A program made the translations under genes and the position numbers. A stretch of DNA of 64,000 nt from contig NZ_LN831276.1 of assembly GCF_900069005.2 (NCBI RefSeq), positions 87,874 through 151,873 on the forward strand. Direction: 5' to 3'. The notes beneath the pieces were generated by a model. It was not told the DNA's origin. It saw nothing but the letters and a program-made list of their open reading frames with translations, and made no database searches. Below are positions 34,814 to 43,363 of this stretch, piece after piece. The DNA is from Paenibacillus sp. GM2. GTDB lineage: Bacteria; Bacillota; Bacilli; Paenibacillales; Paenibacillaceae. Every line of letters starts with the position of its first letter. Position 1 is the stretch's first letter.

Positions 34814-36496
34814 TTAGCTTAATCTCAATACCTGAGCCTCGTATGGGCGAAGCTCCATTTGTTCAAGCCGTGTGCCTTCAGACCATTCATAATTGCCAAT
34901 CAGCCGCTCATAAGACTGGTAACCTACAGACGCAGGCAGCTCAAAGGTTACGGGATCAGCGAAGAAGTTAAGGATCACCAGCAAACGTTCATCGCCCCAA
35001 GTGCGAGTATATGCATAAATATGCTCATGATCCTCCAGCAGGAGCTGATATTTGCCATAGACAATCACTTCATGCTGCTTGCGCAGCTCAATCAGGCGAC
35101 GATAGTAATGGAAAATAGAATCCGGATCAGCCATGGCCTCTCCGGCATTGATCTCTTGATAATTGGGATTAACGACAAGCCAAGGTGTCCCGGTTGTAAA
35201 GCCACCATGTGCTGTTGCATCCCATTGCATCGGCGTACGGGCATTATCGCGGCCTTTGCTATAGATGGAGGCCATTATCTCTTCAACCGCGCGGCCTGCT
35301 TCGCGATGTTCATTGAACATATTATGCGTCTCGATATCCTGATACTCTTCAATCGTCGCGAACTTCACATTGGTCATGCCCAGCTCTTCACCCTGATAAA
35401 TGAACGGTGTGCCCTGCATCGTGTGAAGCAAGGTACCAAGCATTTTAGCGGATTGCTTGCGGTATTTGCCGTCATCGCCGAAGCGGGATACCATTCGCGG
35501 CTGGTCATGATTGTTCAGGAACAGGCTGTTCCAGCCCTTCCCTTCAAGTTCGGTCTGCCACTTGCTCATAATACGCTTGAAGTCGAGCAGCTTCCACGGC
35601 GTTACAAACCATTTGCCGCCCGGGCCCGAGTCGATGTCCATCGATTCGAACTGGAACACCATGCTCAGCTCGCCCCGATCCTCACCTACATAAAGCGCCG
35701 CTTCCTCCGGCGATACTCCCGGCGTCTCGCCAACGGTCATCACATCATATTTGGACAGTACTTCCCTGTTCATCTCCTGCAGGAATTCATGGATACGCGG
35801 ACCGTTCATGAAGTATTTGCTGCCGTCCTTATACTTCCCTTCTCCTTCTCCATCCGGCAGGCCTTCGACTTTGCTGATCATATTGATGACATCCATCCGG
35901 AAGCCATCGATGCCTTTATCCAGCCACCAGGTCATCAAATCATACACTTCACGGCGTACCTTCTCATTTTCCCAGTTCAAATCCGGCTGCTTCTTGGAGA
36001 AGAGGTGCAGATAATACTGCTCTGTCGCCTCATCATACTTCCAGGCTGAACCGCTGAAGATAGAGGACCAGTTATTCGGTTCCTTGGCTTCCTTACTGTC
36101 CTTGCCGTCACGCCAAATATAATAATCGCGGTAAGGATTATCCTTGGACTTGCGAGATTCAACAAACCAGGCATGCTCATCCGAGGTATGGTTCACTACC
36201 AAATCCATAATCAGCTTCATTCCGCGGCTATGCAAGCCGTCGAGCAGTCGCTCCCAATCCTCGATCGTACCGAACTCATCCATAATTCCCCGATAATTGC
36301 TAATATCATAGCCATTATCGTCGTTCGGCGACTCATAGACCGGACATAACCAGATTACATCGACTCCCAGCTTCTGTAAATAATCCAGTCTTGAAATAAT
36401 CCCCGGAATATCGCCGATCCCATCCCCGTTGCTGTCCTGGAAACTGCGCGGATATATCTGATATACAACGCTTTCCTTCCACCATGTCTTCTTCAT
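34814..36496 (-). CDS. Alpha-glucosidase, GH13 (oligo-1,6-glucosidase type)
   Basis: A 560-residue cytosolic GH13_31-type enzyme hydrolysing alpha-glucosidic bonds of imported oligosaccharides. Motifs in order: VVNHTSDEH; GFRMDVINM with nucleophile Asp; GETPG with acid/base Glu; LNNHDQPR with the transition-state Asp. Val in the DVINM block is usual for alpha-1,6-acting members, so isomaltose-like substrates are likely. It is last in an operon with an ABC importer and has no signal peptide. Confidence 0.92.
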   Translation of the reverse strand: MKKTWWKESVVYQIYPRSFQDSNGDGIGDIPGIISRLDYLQKLGVDVIWLCPVYESPNDDNGYDISNYRGIMDEFGTIEDWERLLDGLHSRGMKLIMDLVVNHTSDEHAWFVESRKSKDNPYRDYYIWRDGKDSKEAKEPNNWSSIFSGSAWKYDEATEQYYLHLFSKKQPDLNWENEKVRREVYDLMTWWLDKGIDGFRMDVINMISKVEGLPDGEGEGKYKDGSKYFMNGPRIHEFLQEMNREVLSKYDVMTVGETPGVSPEEAALYVGEDRGELSMVFQFESMDIDSGPGGKWFVTPWKLLDFKRIMSKWQTELEGKGWNSLFLNNHDQPRMVSRFGDDGKYRKQSAKMLGTLLHTMQGTPFIYQGEELGMTNVKFATIEEYQDIETHNMFNEHREAGRAVEEIMASIYSKGRDNARTPMQWDATAHGGFTTGTPWLVVNPNYQEINAGEAMADPDSIFHYYRRLIELRKQHEVIVYGKYQLLLEDHEHIYAYTRTWGDERLLVILNFFADPVTFELPASVGYQSYERLIGNYEWSEGTRLEQMELRPYEAQVLRLS

Positions 36497-36539
36497 GAAT
36501 GAAAACTCCTATCCATTTATTTATCTATATTCATGATGC

Positions 36540-37367
36540 TTATGACTTTACAGCGCCTTGTGTGATTCCGTTAATAATCCACTTCTGTGCGAAAATATAT
36601 ACGATCACCATCGGTGCCAGCGCCAGCAGGTAAGAGGCAAAGGCCAGGTTGTAATCCGTGCTGAATTGCCCTTGGAATACATACTGCACCAGAGGAAGCG
36701 TATACGATTTCGGTTTGCTCAAAATAATGAGCGGCAGCATGAAGTCGTTCCAGGTGGACAGACAGCTCAGAATAGCGACTGTCGCATTAATCGGCGCAAG
36801 CAGCGGGAAAATAATCCGCCAGAAGGTTCCGTACGTTGTTGCACCATCGACCGTTGCTGCTTCCTCCAGCTCCAACGGGATGGAACGGATATAACCAACA
36901 TAGACGAAAATGTTAAAGGCCAGTCCATAGACGATATACAAAATGATTAGGCCAGGGATGTTGTTCATTTTCAGATCGGTCGTCAGCTTCACAACCGGCA
37001 GCATAATGATCTGGAACGGAATGAACATCGCGCTGATGAAGTAGAAATATAAGCCCTTAAAGAACTTATGGTTCATATTACGCGCTACGGCATATGACAC
37101 TAGCGAGTTCGTCAAGAGCACGAAGCCCACCGAGAAGAACGTAATGACGAAGCTGTTCTTAAACGCCGAGAAGAAATCCGTCGCTTCGATCGCCCGGGTG
37201 AAGTTGTCGAAGTGCAGTCCTGTCGGCAAAGCGAAGATGGATTGAGCCATCTCTTCCGGATTTTTTAGCGCAATGGATACGGTCATATACAGCGGAAATA
37301 GAATAACGAGCGAACCGAGGGTAATCAGGGCTGTTATGAGCCAATTGGTGGAGTTTCTGGTTTTCAT
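36540..37367 (-). CDS. Sugar ABC transporter permease (MalG type)
   Basis: 275 residues, six expected membrane helices. The EAA loop LEEAATVDGATTYGTFWRIIFPLLAPI contacts the shared ATPase. Translation is coupled to the preceding permease through a TAATG overlap. No ATPase gene is in the operon, so a general MsmX-type ATPase elsewhere must power it. Confidence 0.93.
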   Translation of the reverse strand: MKTRNSTNWLITALITLGSLVILFPLYMTVSIALKNPEEMAQSIFALPTGLHFDNFTRAIEATDFFSAFKNSFVITFFSVGFVLLTNSLVSYAVARNMNHKFFKGLYFYFISAMFIPFQIIMLPVVKLTTDLKMNNIPGLIILYIVYGLAFNIFVYVGYIRSIPLELEEAATVDGATTYGTFWRIIFPLLAPINATVAILSCLSTWNDFMLPLIILSKPKSYTLPLVQYVFQGQFSTDYNLAFASYLLALAPMVIVYIFAQKWIINGITQGAVKS

Positions 37368-38233
37368 TAGGCATCCAACTCCCTCTTCTGTAAAAAGTTA
37401 AGCTGCACGACAGAAATCATTACAATCACAATGAAATAAATAACTGCGTTCGCCGATTGATAAGCGAATTCTCCGCCCTGGAAGCCGCCTTGATAGATCA
37501 GCATGGCGATCGATTGCGTCGAGCGTCCCGGACCCCCGCCGGTCAGGGCTACGATCTGGTCAAATACCATAAGCGAGTTCTTCATTGCCAGCACCATATT
37601 GATCGTAAAGAACGAAGCCAGCATCGGGAATGTCATCGACCAGAATCTGTTCCATGCCCCAGCGCCATCGATATCCGCCGCTTCGTAAATATCACGCGGA
37701 ATGGTCTGCAGACCAGCCAGGTACAGAATCGTATTGAAGGCAATCCCTTGCCATACTGCAACGATTACGATACCAATCCAGGCCCACTTCTCACTGCCGA
37801 GAATGTTCGTTGTTAGAAACTCACTGCCCAGTTTTTCACCAATCATCGGGATAGCATTGGCAAAAATATAGTTAAAGATATAGCCAACAATCAACACGCC
37901 GAGAACGTTAGGCAGGAAGTAAATGCCCCGAAAGAAATTGCGGAATTTGATGCGCGAGTTCAGCCCCAGAGCAATAAGCAAGCTGATAACATTAATAAAT
38001 ATAGTAACGACGATCGCGTATTTGAAAGTAAATAGATAAGCGTTCAGAACATTACTATCTGTGAACAGGGAAGCAAAGTTCTTGAAGCCTACAAAATCAT
38101 AGCTGTCGCTATAGCCGTCATAGTTCGTAAATGAATAAAATATCCCTTGCAGCGTTGGAAAGGTATGAAATAGGAAAAACAGGAGCAAGGCCGGTATGGT
38201 CATTGTGTAGAACGCGGCTTTCCTTTTGGCCAT
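37367..38233 (-). CDS. Sugar ABC transporter permease (MalF type)
   Basis: 288 residues, six expected membrane helices, EAA loop YEAADIDGAGAWNRFWSMTFPML. It pairs with the MalG-type permease that follows. It lies 82 bases after the binding-protein gene; an imperfect GC-rich hairpin in between may lower downstream expression. Confidence 0.93.
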   Translation of the reverse strand: MAKRKAAFYTMTIPALLLFFLFHTFPTLQGIFYSFTNYDGYSDSYDFVGFKNFASLFTDSNVLNAYLFTFKYAIVVTIFINVISLLIALGLNSRIKFRNFFRGIYFLPNVLGVLIVGYIFNYIFANAIPMIGEKLGSEFLTTNILGSEKWAWIGIVIVAVWQGIAFNTILYLAGLQTIPRDIYEAADIDGAGAWNRFWSMTFPMLASFFTINMVLAMKNSLMVFDQIVALTGGGPGRSTQSIAMLIYQGGFQGGEFAYQSANAVIYFIVIVMISVVQLNFLQKRELDA

Positions 38234-38254
38234 CGTAATCCTCCTTCTTTAAAT

Positions 38255-38287
38255 GGAGAAGAGCGCACGGTCAGCGCACTCTCCTCC
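38255..38287 (-). other. Hairpin between binding protein and permease genes
   Basis: An imperfect inverted repeat around GAGTGCGC...GCGCTCTTCTCC, without a T-run. Such hairpins in import operons often stabilise the binding-protein mRNA; that role here is inference. Confidence 0.35.
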
Positions 38288-38315
38288 TCTCACTAAGGGT
38301 TCAGGTTCAAGCTTA

Positions 38316-39572
38316 TTATTTACGGTTTGCCACCTTGTCCCACTCTGTATCAAACTGCTTCACATAAGCGTCTATATCTTTCTTTTGCAGGAAGCCTTGG
38401 ATAATCGTATCGGCTTTCACAGCACTTGGAATGTAGTGGTCGGAGAAATCCTCGATCGCACCGCTCTCGAATGCCGCATTGAAACCTTCTACGCTTGGAT
38501 CGGATTGGGTTACGCCCTTAACCGCAGAGAATGCTTTTTGTTGATCGATGAAGAATTGAATATTGTCCGGTTGCAGCATAAAGTCGATGAATTTCTTGGC
38601 TTCCTCCGAATGCTTCGTATTCTTGGAGATCGCCAGCAGAGTATCGACCCCGGAAATCACTTTGTTCTTCGCTTCATCGTTCGTTGCAGGGAATGGGAAT
38701 ACGCCCAGTTCTACATTTGGATTGGCCTTGAGAATTTCAGGAATAGCCCACACGCCTTGAATGTACATAGCTGCTTCTCCTCTGGCAAATGCAGCATTAC
38801 CATCGTTGTAGCCTTTGCCGAACAGGTCCTTCTGACCAAAATCAAGCAATTTCAACTGCTTCTCAGCCACTTCACGGAATTCAGGGCTGTCGAATTTGAT
38901 AGTTCCCTCGGCACGTTTGCCATAGAAGTCGATACCGACAATGTCACTGGACAGAGAGTTGAACGGAACAAGCGTTGTCCAGGAATCTTTCAGCGTTTGA
39001 TAAATTGAAGTTTTTCCGGCATCCTTCGCTTTTTGAGCCACGTTCATAAATTCATCCCAAGTCTTAGGAACTTCAAGTCCAAGCTCGGAGAAGATCGCTT
39101 TGTTGTAGATTACACCGCTTGCATTAGCTGTAAACGGAATCGCATAAGCGCTTTCAGAGCCGATCAGCTTGTTCAACATATTCAGATAAGCTGGCTGAAT
39201 GTTGTTAAGTAGAGCATCTCCGGTAAGATCAGCGAAGATTCCGCTCTTTGCCAATTGAGCATAAGTATCAGTGGCGCCGAGGCCGATAACATCAGGAACG
39301 TCTTTCTTCGCTACACGGGTTTTAAGGACAGTCTCAGCATCCGGTGGATTCACCTGCTGAACATGAATATTCGGGTTCGCCTCATTAAATTTCTTAATAA
39401 GAGCATCAAATGAATCCTTGGCTTCCGTCTTGTTTTGGAAGAATTCCAATTCTACCTTCTTGGCCGATGACGTATTGCCACTGGACTCATTTGAATTTTT
39501 TGAACTGCCGCAGCCGGCTAATGCCATCAAAAATAATGCACTCACAAGAACTAAGGATATTGTCTTTTTCAT
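38316..39572 (-). CDS. Sugar-binding lipoprotein of the ABC importer
   Basis: A 418-residue family 1 extracellular solute-binding protein with a lipoprotein signal peptide (MKKTISLVLVSALFLM then LAGC, lipidated Cys about 22). The body has the typical KDVPDVIGLG and NPNVELGVFPFPA segments. GGAGGGTCAGTAAGT precedes the ATG; a longer in-frame start lacks support. It is the first gene of the glucosidase operon, downstream of two LacI-type operators. Confidence 0.92.
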   Translation of the reverse strand: MKKTISLVLVSALFLMALAGCGSSKNSNESSGNTSSAKKVELEFFQNKTEAKDSFDALIKKFNEANPNIHVQQVNPPDAETVLKTRVAKKDVPDVIGLGATDTYAQLAKSGIFADLTGDALLNNIQPAYLNMLNKLIGSESAYAIPFTANASGVIYNKAIFSELGLEVPKTWDEFMNVAQKAKDAGKTSIYQTLKDSWTTLVPFNSLSSDIVGIDFYGKRAEGTIKFDSPEFREVAEKQLKLLDFGQKDLFGKGYNDGNAAFARGEAAMYIQGVWAIPEILKANPNVELGVFPFPATNDEAKNKVISGVDTLLAISKNTKHSEEAKKFIDFMLQPDNIQFFIDQQKAFSAVKGVTQSDPSVEGFNAAFESGAIEDFSDHYIPSAVKADTIIQGFLQKKDIDAYVKQFDTEWDKVANRK

Positions 39573-39625
39573 ACTTACTGACCCTCCATACTTTTTATTT
39601 TTGCTGTGTAGAATAACCAATAGCG

Positions 39626-39773
39626 AGTAAACGTATACTTCTAGTTTGAAGAAACGTCCTGTTCTCTCTTTCCCGGCAACCACCTCCCTCAAGTCGATTT
39701 TCTATAAACTCTCTCTGTAACCTGTCTATGAATAATCACTAGAAATAGATTAGAAAAAGAGTAAACGTTTACT
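39626..39773 (-). promoter_or_regulatory. Two LacI-type operators before the sugar operon
   Basis: AGTAAACGTTTACT (39760-39773) is a perfect 14-bp palindrome, and AGTAAACGTATACT (39626-39639) differs by one base. Both have the central CG typical of LacI/GalR sites. They are 134 bp apart, which would allow looping. A third copy precedes the regulator gene. Confidence 0.75.
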
Positions 39774-39801
39774 TTCTTGGGAAAAAAACTTGCCTTGTTG
39801 T

Positions 39802-40809
39802 TCAAGGCATTTGGCGAACCGTCTGTCTCTCTATTAATTGATGGGTAACAATGCTGCTGGATACCTGATCGGTACCCTCGATTAATTGAATCAGCATCTC
39901 AGAGGCCATCCGCCCCATCATCGGCAAAGGCTGGTGTATCGTCGTTAACGGAGGAAAGACCATTCTCGAGAAGACCAGATCATCATAACCGATAATCGAG
40001 AGGTCCTCCGGGACTTTAAGTCCCCGTTCCAAGGCTACCCCCATCGCGCCGATCGCCATCTCATCGCTGGCAGCAAACAAAGCGGTGAACGGCGGCGCCT
40101 CATCCAGCAGCTTCTTCATCGCTTCACGCCCCATATCCAGGCGGAAGTTTCCGTAGCCCACTCTCGATTCCATATATTCCAGACCGTTATCTTCAAGCGC
40201 CTGACGATAACCATCCAGACGGGGAACGCCAGCAATGGCATCTGTAATCGTCCCGCAGATCATTGCGATATCGCGATGCCCTTTGCGGATGAGATATTCT
40301 GTGGCATGATAGGAAGCCTGCCGGTCATCTACCTTCACATAAGGAATAGCATGCTTATGGGATAACGTGTTCACCAGTACGACCGGAACCCTCATCTGCT
40401 TGAGCAGTTTGTAATACTCATCCTCCAAGGATCCGCTTGTAAATATCACGCCGTCCACCTGCTTCTCTCCAAGCACCTGGAGGTACTTCAGCGTACGTTT
40501 TCCGTCTTCATCCGTATTGCACATAATGACACTAAAGCCCTTATCATTGGCTACCTGCTCTATCCCGTGCAGAATCTCTGACGAGAAACTGCTGGATACA
40601 TCGGGAACGAGGACACCAATCGTCTGGGTCCGTTTATTGATCAGACCTCTGGCAATCGCGTTAGGCTGGTAGCCGAGCTCTTCAACCGCTTTCAAAACCT
40701 TCTGCTTCGTCTTGTCAGAATAGCCTGAAAGATTGTGAAGCACCCTGGAGACTGTGGCCACCGATACCCCTGATGCCTTGGCAACATCCTTAATTGTTGG
40801 AGGGTTCAT
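39802..40809 (-). CDS. LacI-family regulator of the alpha-glucoside operon
   Basis: 335 residues. The HTH IKDVAKASGVSVATVSRVLHNLSGYS (about 5-30) carries the usual hinge region NAIARGLINKRTQTIGVLVPD, followed by a periplasmic-binding-type sensor domain. It is directly upstream of the import operon in the same orientation. Operators before both units indicate repression of the operon and autoregulation. The inducer is presumably an isomalto- or malto-oligosaccharide. Confidence 0.93.
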   Translation of the reverse strand: MNPPTIKDVAKASGVSVATVSRVLHNLSGYSDKTKQKVLKAVEELGYQPNAIARGLINKRTQTIGVLVPDVSSSFSSEILHGIEQVANDKGFSVIMCNTDEDGKRTLKYLQVLGEKQVDGVIFTSGSLEDEYYKLLKQMRVPVVLVNTLSHKHAIPYVKVDDRQASYHATEYLIRKGHRDIAMICGTITDAIAGVPRLDGYRQALEDNGLEYMESRVGYGNFRLDMGREAMKKLLDEAPPFTALFAASDEMAIGAMGVALERGLKVPEDLSIIGYDDLVFSRMVFPPLTTIHQPLPMMGRMASEMLIQLIEGTDQVSSSIVTHQLIERQTVRQMP

Positions 40810-40874
40810 ATTCCCATCACAATCGCAACCTTCTTTACATATTCATAACGCTTATTATTTACTTAAAAATTTTG

Positions 40875-40889
40875 AGTAAACGTTTAACT
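40875..40889 (-). promoter_or_regulatory. LacI-type operator before the regulator gene
   Basis: AGTAAACGTTTAACT lies 66-80 bases before the regulator ATG. It shares GTAAACGTTTA with the operon operator, so autoregulation is likely. Confidence 0.65.
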
Positions 40890-41051
40890 TGGTTACAGTA
40901 TACTTTCCTGTTTTACCTTTGTCAACGCTTTTATGAATCGCTTTCACAATTATAGGGGAAGTGATTGCGAAATCAAAGTAAGCCCTTTCCCGCTTTGTTG
41001 GCCACCCGCCCCCCATCGACTGAAGAGCGGGCCGCCGACTGCTGTGAACCA

Positions 41052-42797
41052 TTATGGTAATGTCAATAAGAGAGGTTTAACCGTATTGGCAAAAGAATAA
41101 TTCGTGGTCTTGTCCCAGTTGATCGACCATGTCATCGCACCGCGGAAATCCGGATATTTCGCTACCGGTTTATACGTCCCGCAATCCGTGCCGTTCGTCA
41201 GGCATTTCAGCGCATTGTTGACGACCGTTGGAGAGACATACCCACCCCCAGCCGCACCCGAAGTGGCAGGCACTCCGATTCCTAATTGGGAAGGCTCTAC
41301 CCATTGCAGCGTCAAATCGGACAGCGCCGTAAGGAAATCAATCGTTCCCTGAGAGTAGCATTTCCCGTCACGCCCCAGCATACACCCGGAATTGTAGTAT
41401 TGTACATTGATGACGGTAGTGATGTCTTTAAGATTGTTGTATAACTGCATATACGTTGTATTCGAGCTTTGCATATCAATCGTTTGCGGAGCCATGGTCA
41501 GAATAAAGCCTGATCCGACTTTGGCTTGCAATTGACGTACCGCGTTCGTCAGGTTTGTTACATTCATGCCATTTTCGAGGTCAATATCGATGCCATCAAG
41601 TCCATACTGCGTAATCAGCCCGTACATACTGTCCACGAAATTGGTAACGTTAGGGGATGCGTTATTCAAATTAACATTCCCCTTCTCTCCGCCGATGGAG
41701 AGAATAATCTTCTTGCCTTGGGCGCGCTTCGCCTGAATATCATTGATCAGATCGGCATTAGTGTAGCCACCCAGTGCATTGGATAGCGGTCCGTCCACGT
41801 TAAAGGTTACTCCGCCTGGCTTCGCCGGGTCCATTTCCGCGAAGGAAAGTGCAATAATATCATATTGGCTTGGAACGTCGCTGAGCTTAATATTGGAAGA
41901 GCCGTTAATAAAATTATGCCAATAGCCTGTCAGCGTGTGCTTCGGCAGCTGCCCGCCGCCACCGCCTCCGCTCGTCGTTGCGCTGACCGCTGTGCTTTGC
42001 GGAGATACATTCCCGGCGGCATCCTTGGCGGCTACCTTGAAAGTATACGCCGTAGCTGCAGAGAGGCCCGAGACCGTAGCGCTTGTTCCCGTGACAGACA
42101 ACGCCAGATTGGCGCCCTGATATACATCATATCCGGTAACGCCGACATTATCTGTAGAAGCCGTCCAGGATAGCGATACTGACGATGAGGTTACACCCGT
42201 AACTGTAACGTTGACAGGCGTCGAAGGGGCCTGAGTATCCGGACCGCTGACAGCATTCGTCTTCACGTTAATCGTATTGCTGGAAGGAGATACATTGCCG
42301 GCGGCATCCTTGGCCTGTACTGTATAAGAATAAGTTGTATCCGGAGTAAGTCCGGTATGGGTGAATGTCAATGTAGAACCGGAGACACTGCCAACCGATG
42401 CTGTACCTTGATGGATCACATATTCTGTGACGCCTACATTATCGGTAGAGGCCGACCATTGCAGCGTGATGCTGGAGCTTGTGACGTTGGAGACATTCAA
42501 ATTGCCCGGCGCGGTCGGGGCCTGAGTATCACTGGTTCCACCTTGCGTCAGTTGCCATAATGCCGGCACGTTAGGCGGTTCCCAACCGACAAGCGAAGTA
42601 TGCGGCTGAATTGCTTTATAGGTACTGCCTCCATAGGTTACAGTATCATTCGCCTGGTAAGCCACATTTGGCGCCCATGCGCCCCGATCCGCAGCAAATG
42701 CTAGCGATGGCAGCAGCGCCACAAATAGTGCGATGATCAGTAAGACAGGTATTCCGCGTCTGATCCCCTTGCTCGTCTGTTGCGGCATTTTTCTCAT
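41052..42797 (-). CDS. Secreted GH18 chitinase with CBM5/12 and two FnIII domains
   Basis: 581 residues: signal peptide (about 1-35); chitin-binding CBM5/12 domain (about 36-85: WAPNVAYQANDTVTYGGSTYK with aromatic residues); FnIII domains at about 95-180 and 190-276, each with TSSSxxLxWxASTDNVGVT; a GGGGG linker; GH18 catalytic domain (about 287-581) with GIDIDLENG, whose Glu is the acid, and YYNSG/QYYN downstream. It should cleave chitin outside the cell. AAGGAGGAG precedes the ATG. It appears monocistronic. Confidence 0.94.
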   Translation of the reverse strand: MRKMPQQTSKGIRRGIPVLLIIALFVALLPSLAFAADRGAWAPNVAYQANDTVTYGGSTYKAIQPHTSLVGWEPPNVPALWQLTQGGTSDTQAPTAPGNLNVSNVTSSSITLQWSASTDNVGVTEYVIHQGTASVGSVSGSTLTFTHTGLTPDTTYSYTVQAKDAAGNVSPSSNTINVKTNAVSGPDTQAPSTPVNVTVTGVTSSSVSLSWTASTDNVGVTGYDVYQGANLALSVTGTSATVSGLSAATAYTFKVAAKDAAGNVSPQSTAVSATTSGGGGGGQLPKHTLTGYWHNFINGSSNIKLSDVPSQYDIIALSFAEMDPAKPGGVTFNVDGPLSNALGGYTNADLINDIQAKRAQGKKIILSIGGEKGNVNLNNASPNVTNFVDSMYGLITQYGLDGIDIDLENGMNVTNLTNAVRQLQAKVGSGFILTMAPQTIDMQSSNTTYMQLYNNLKDITTVINVQYYNSGCMLGRDGKCYSQGTIDFLTALSDLTLQWVEPSQLGIGVPATSGAAGGGYVSPTVVNNALKCLTNGTDCGTYKPVAKYPDFRGAMTWSINWDKTTNYSFANTVKPLLLTLP

Positions 42798-43294
42798 CGA
42801 AACTCCTCCTTATCTTTCAGCTAGCTACCTCCATCTCCCATAAAACCTTGAAGCCTTGAAATGCCTCCTTTCTTCTTTCTCTATGAAAATAAACTATGCG
42901 CGTTGTACTTCGATAGAGCAGTCATGACAGCATAGATTATTTAAGCGGATCATCAACCTGAAAACACGTCAAAAAAGAGGCCCATAAAATAGATGGACAT
43001 GAACCTATAAGATCAAAACATATTACAAATAACTACAACTGAGAAAGCGAAAAATTGGATTCATTGGATAGGAAAAATCGACGCTTCTAAAGAGGGAACA
43101 CAGCAACAACTGGACGTGTAGAACCGGAATCGGACTTGCTTGATAAGAGGAAAATACTGCAGAAAAACTGAGGTTTACTTATGAATCTGTATCTATTGTA
43201 AATAACTGTAATTCTATTGTCTATATCTGATTTGCCAAAATATATCAAAATTTAATATTAGTCAAAATTGTTCACACCCGCTTGCAACCAGAAT
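42798..43294. other. AT-rich gap without a gene
   Basis: About 500 bases upstream of the chitinase start; I see no ORF with an SD, no clear riboswitch and no repeat. It should contain the chitinase promoter, which I could not place with confidence. Confidence 0.5.
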
Positions 43295-43332
43295 AAGAGT
43301 CTGATCACCTGCACGATGATGAGACTCTTTTC
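43295..43332. terminator. Terminator after the FtsX-type permease
   Basis: The stem AAGAGTCT-GAT / ATGAGACTCTT lies about 35 bases beyond the permease stop. T-rich sequence is best on the plus strand, so efficiency leftward is uncertain. Confidence 0.55.
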
Positions 43333-43363
43333 TATTTTGCAACTAACACGAGCTAAATTTCCT

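Noticed and set aside
40919..40946. Possible cre sites upstream of the LacI gene (TGTCAACGCTTTTA and TGAAAGCGATTCAT)
   Set aside because: Each has two or three mismatches to the cre consensus at important positions; too weak to list.
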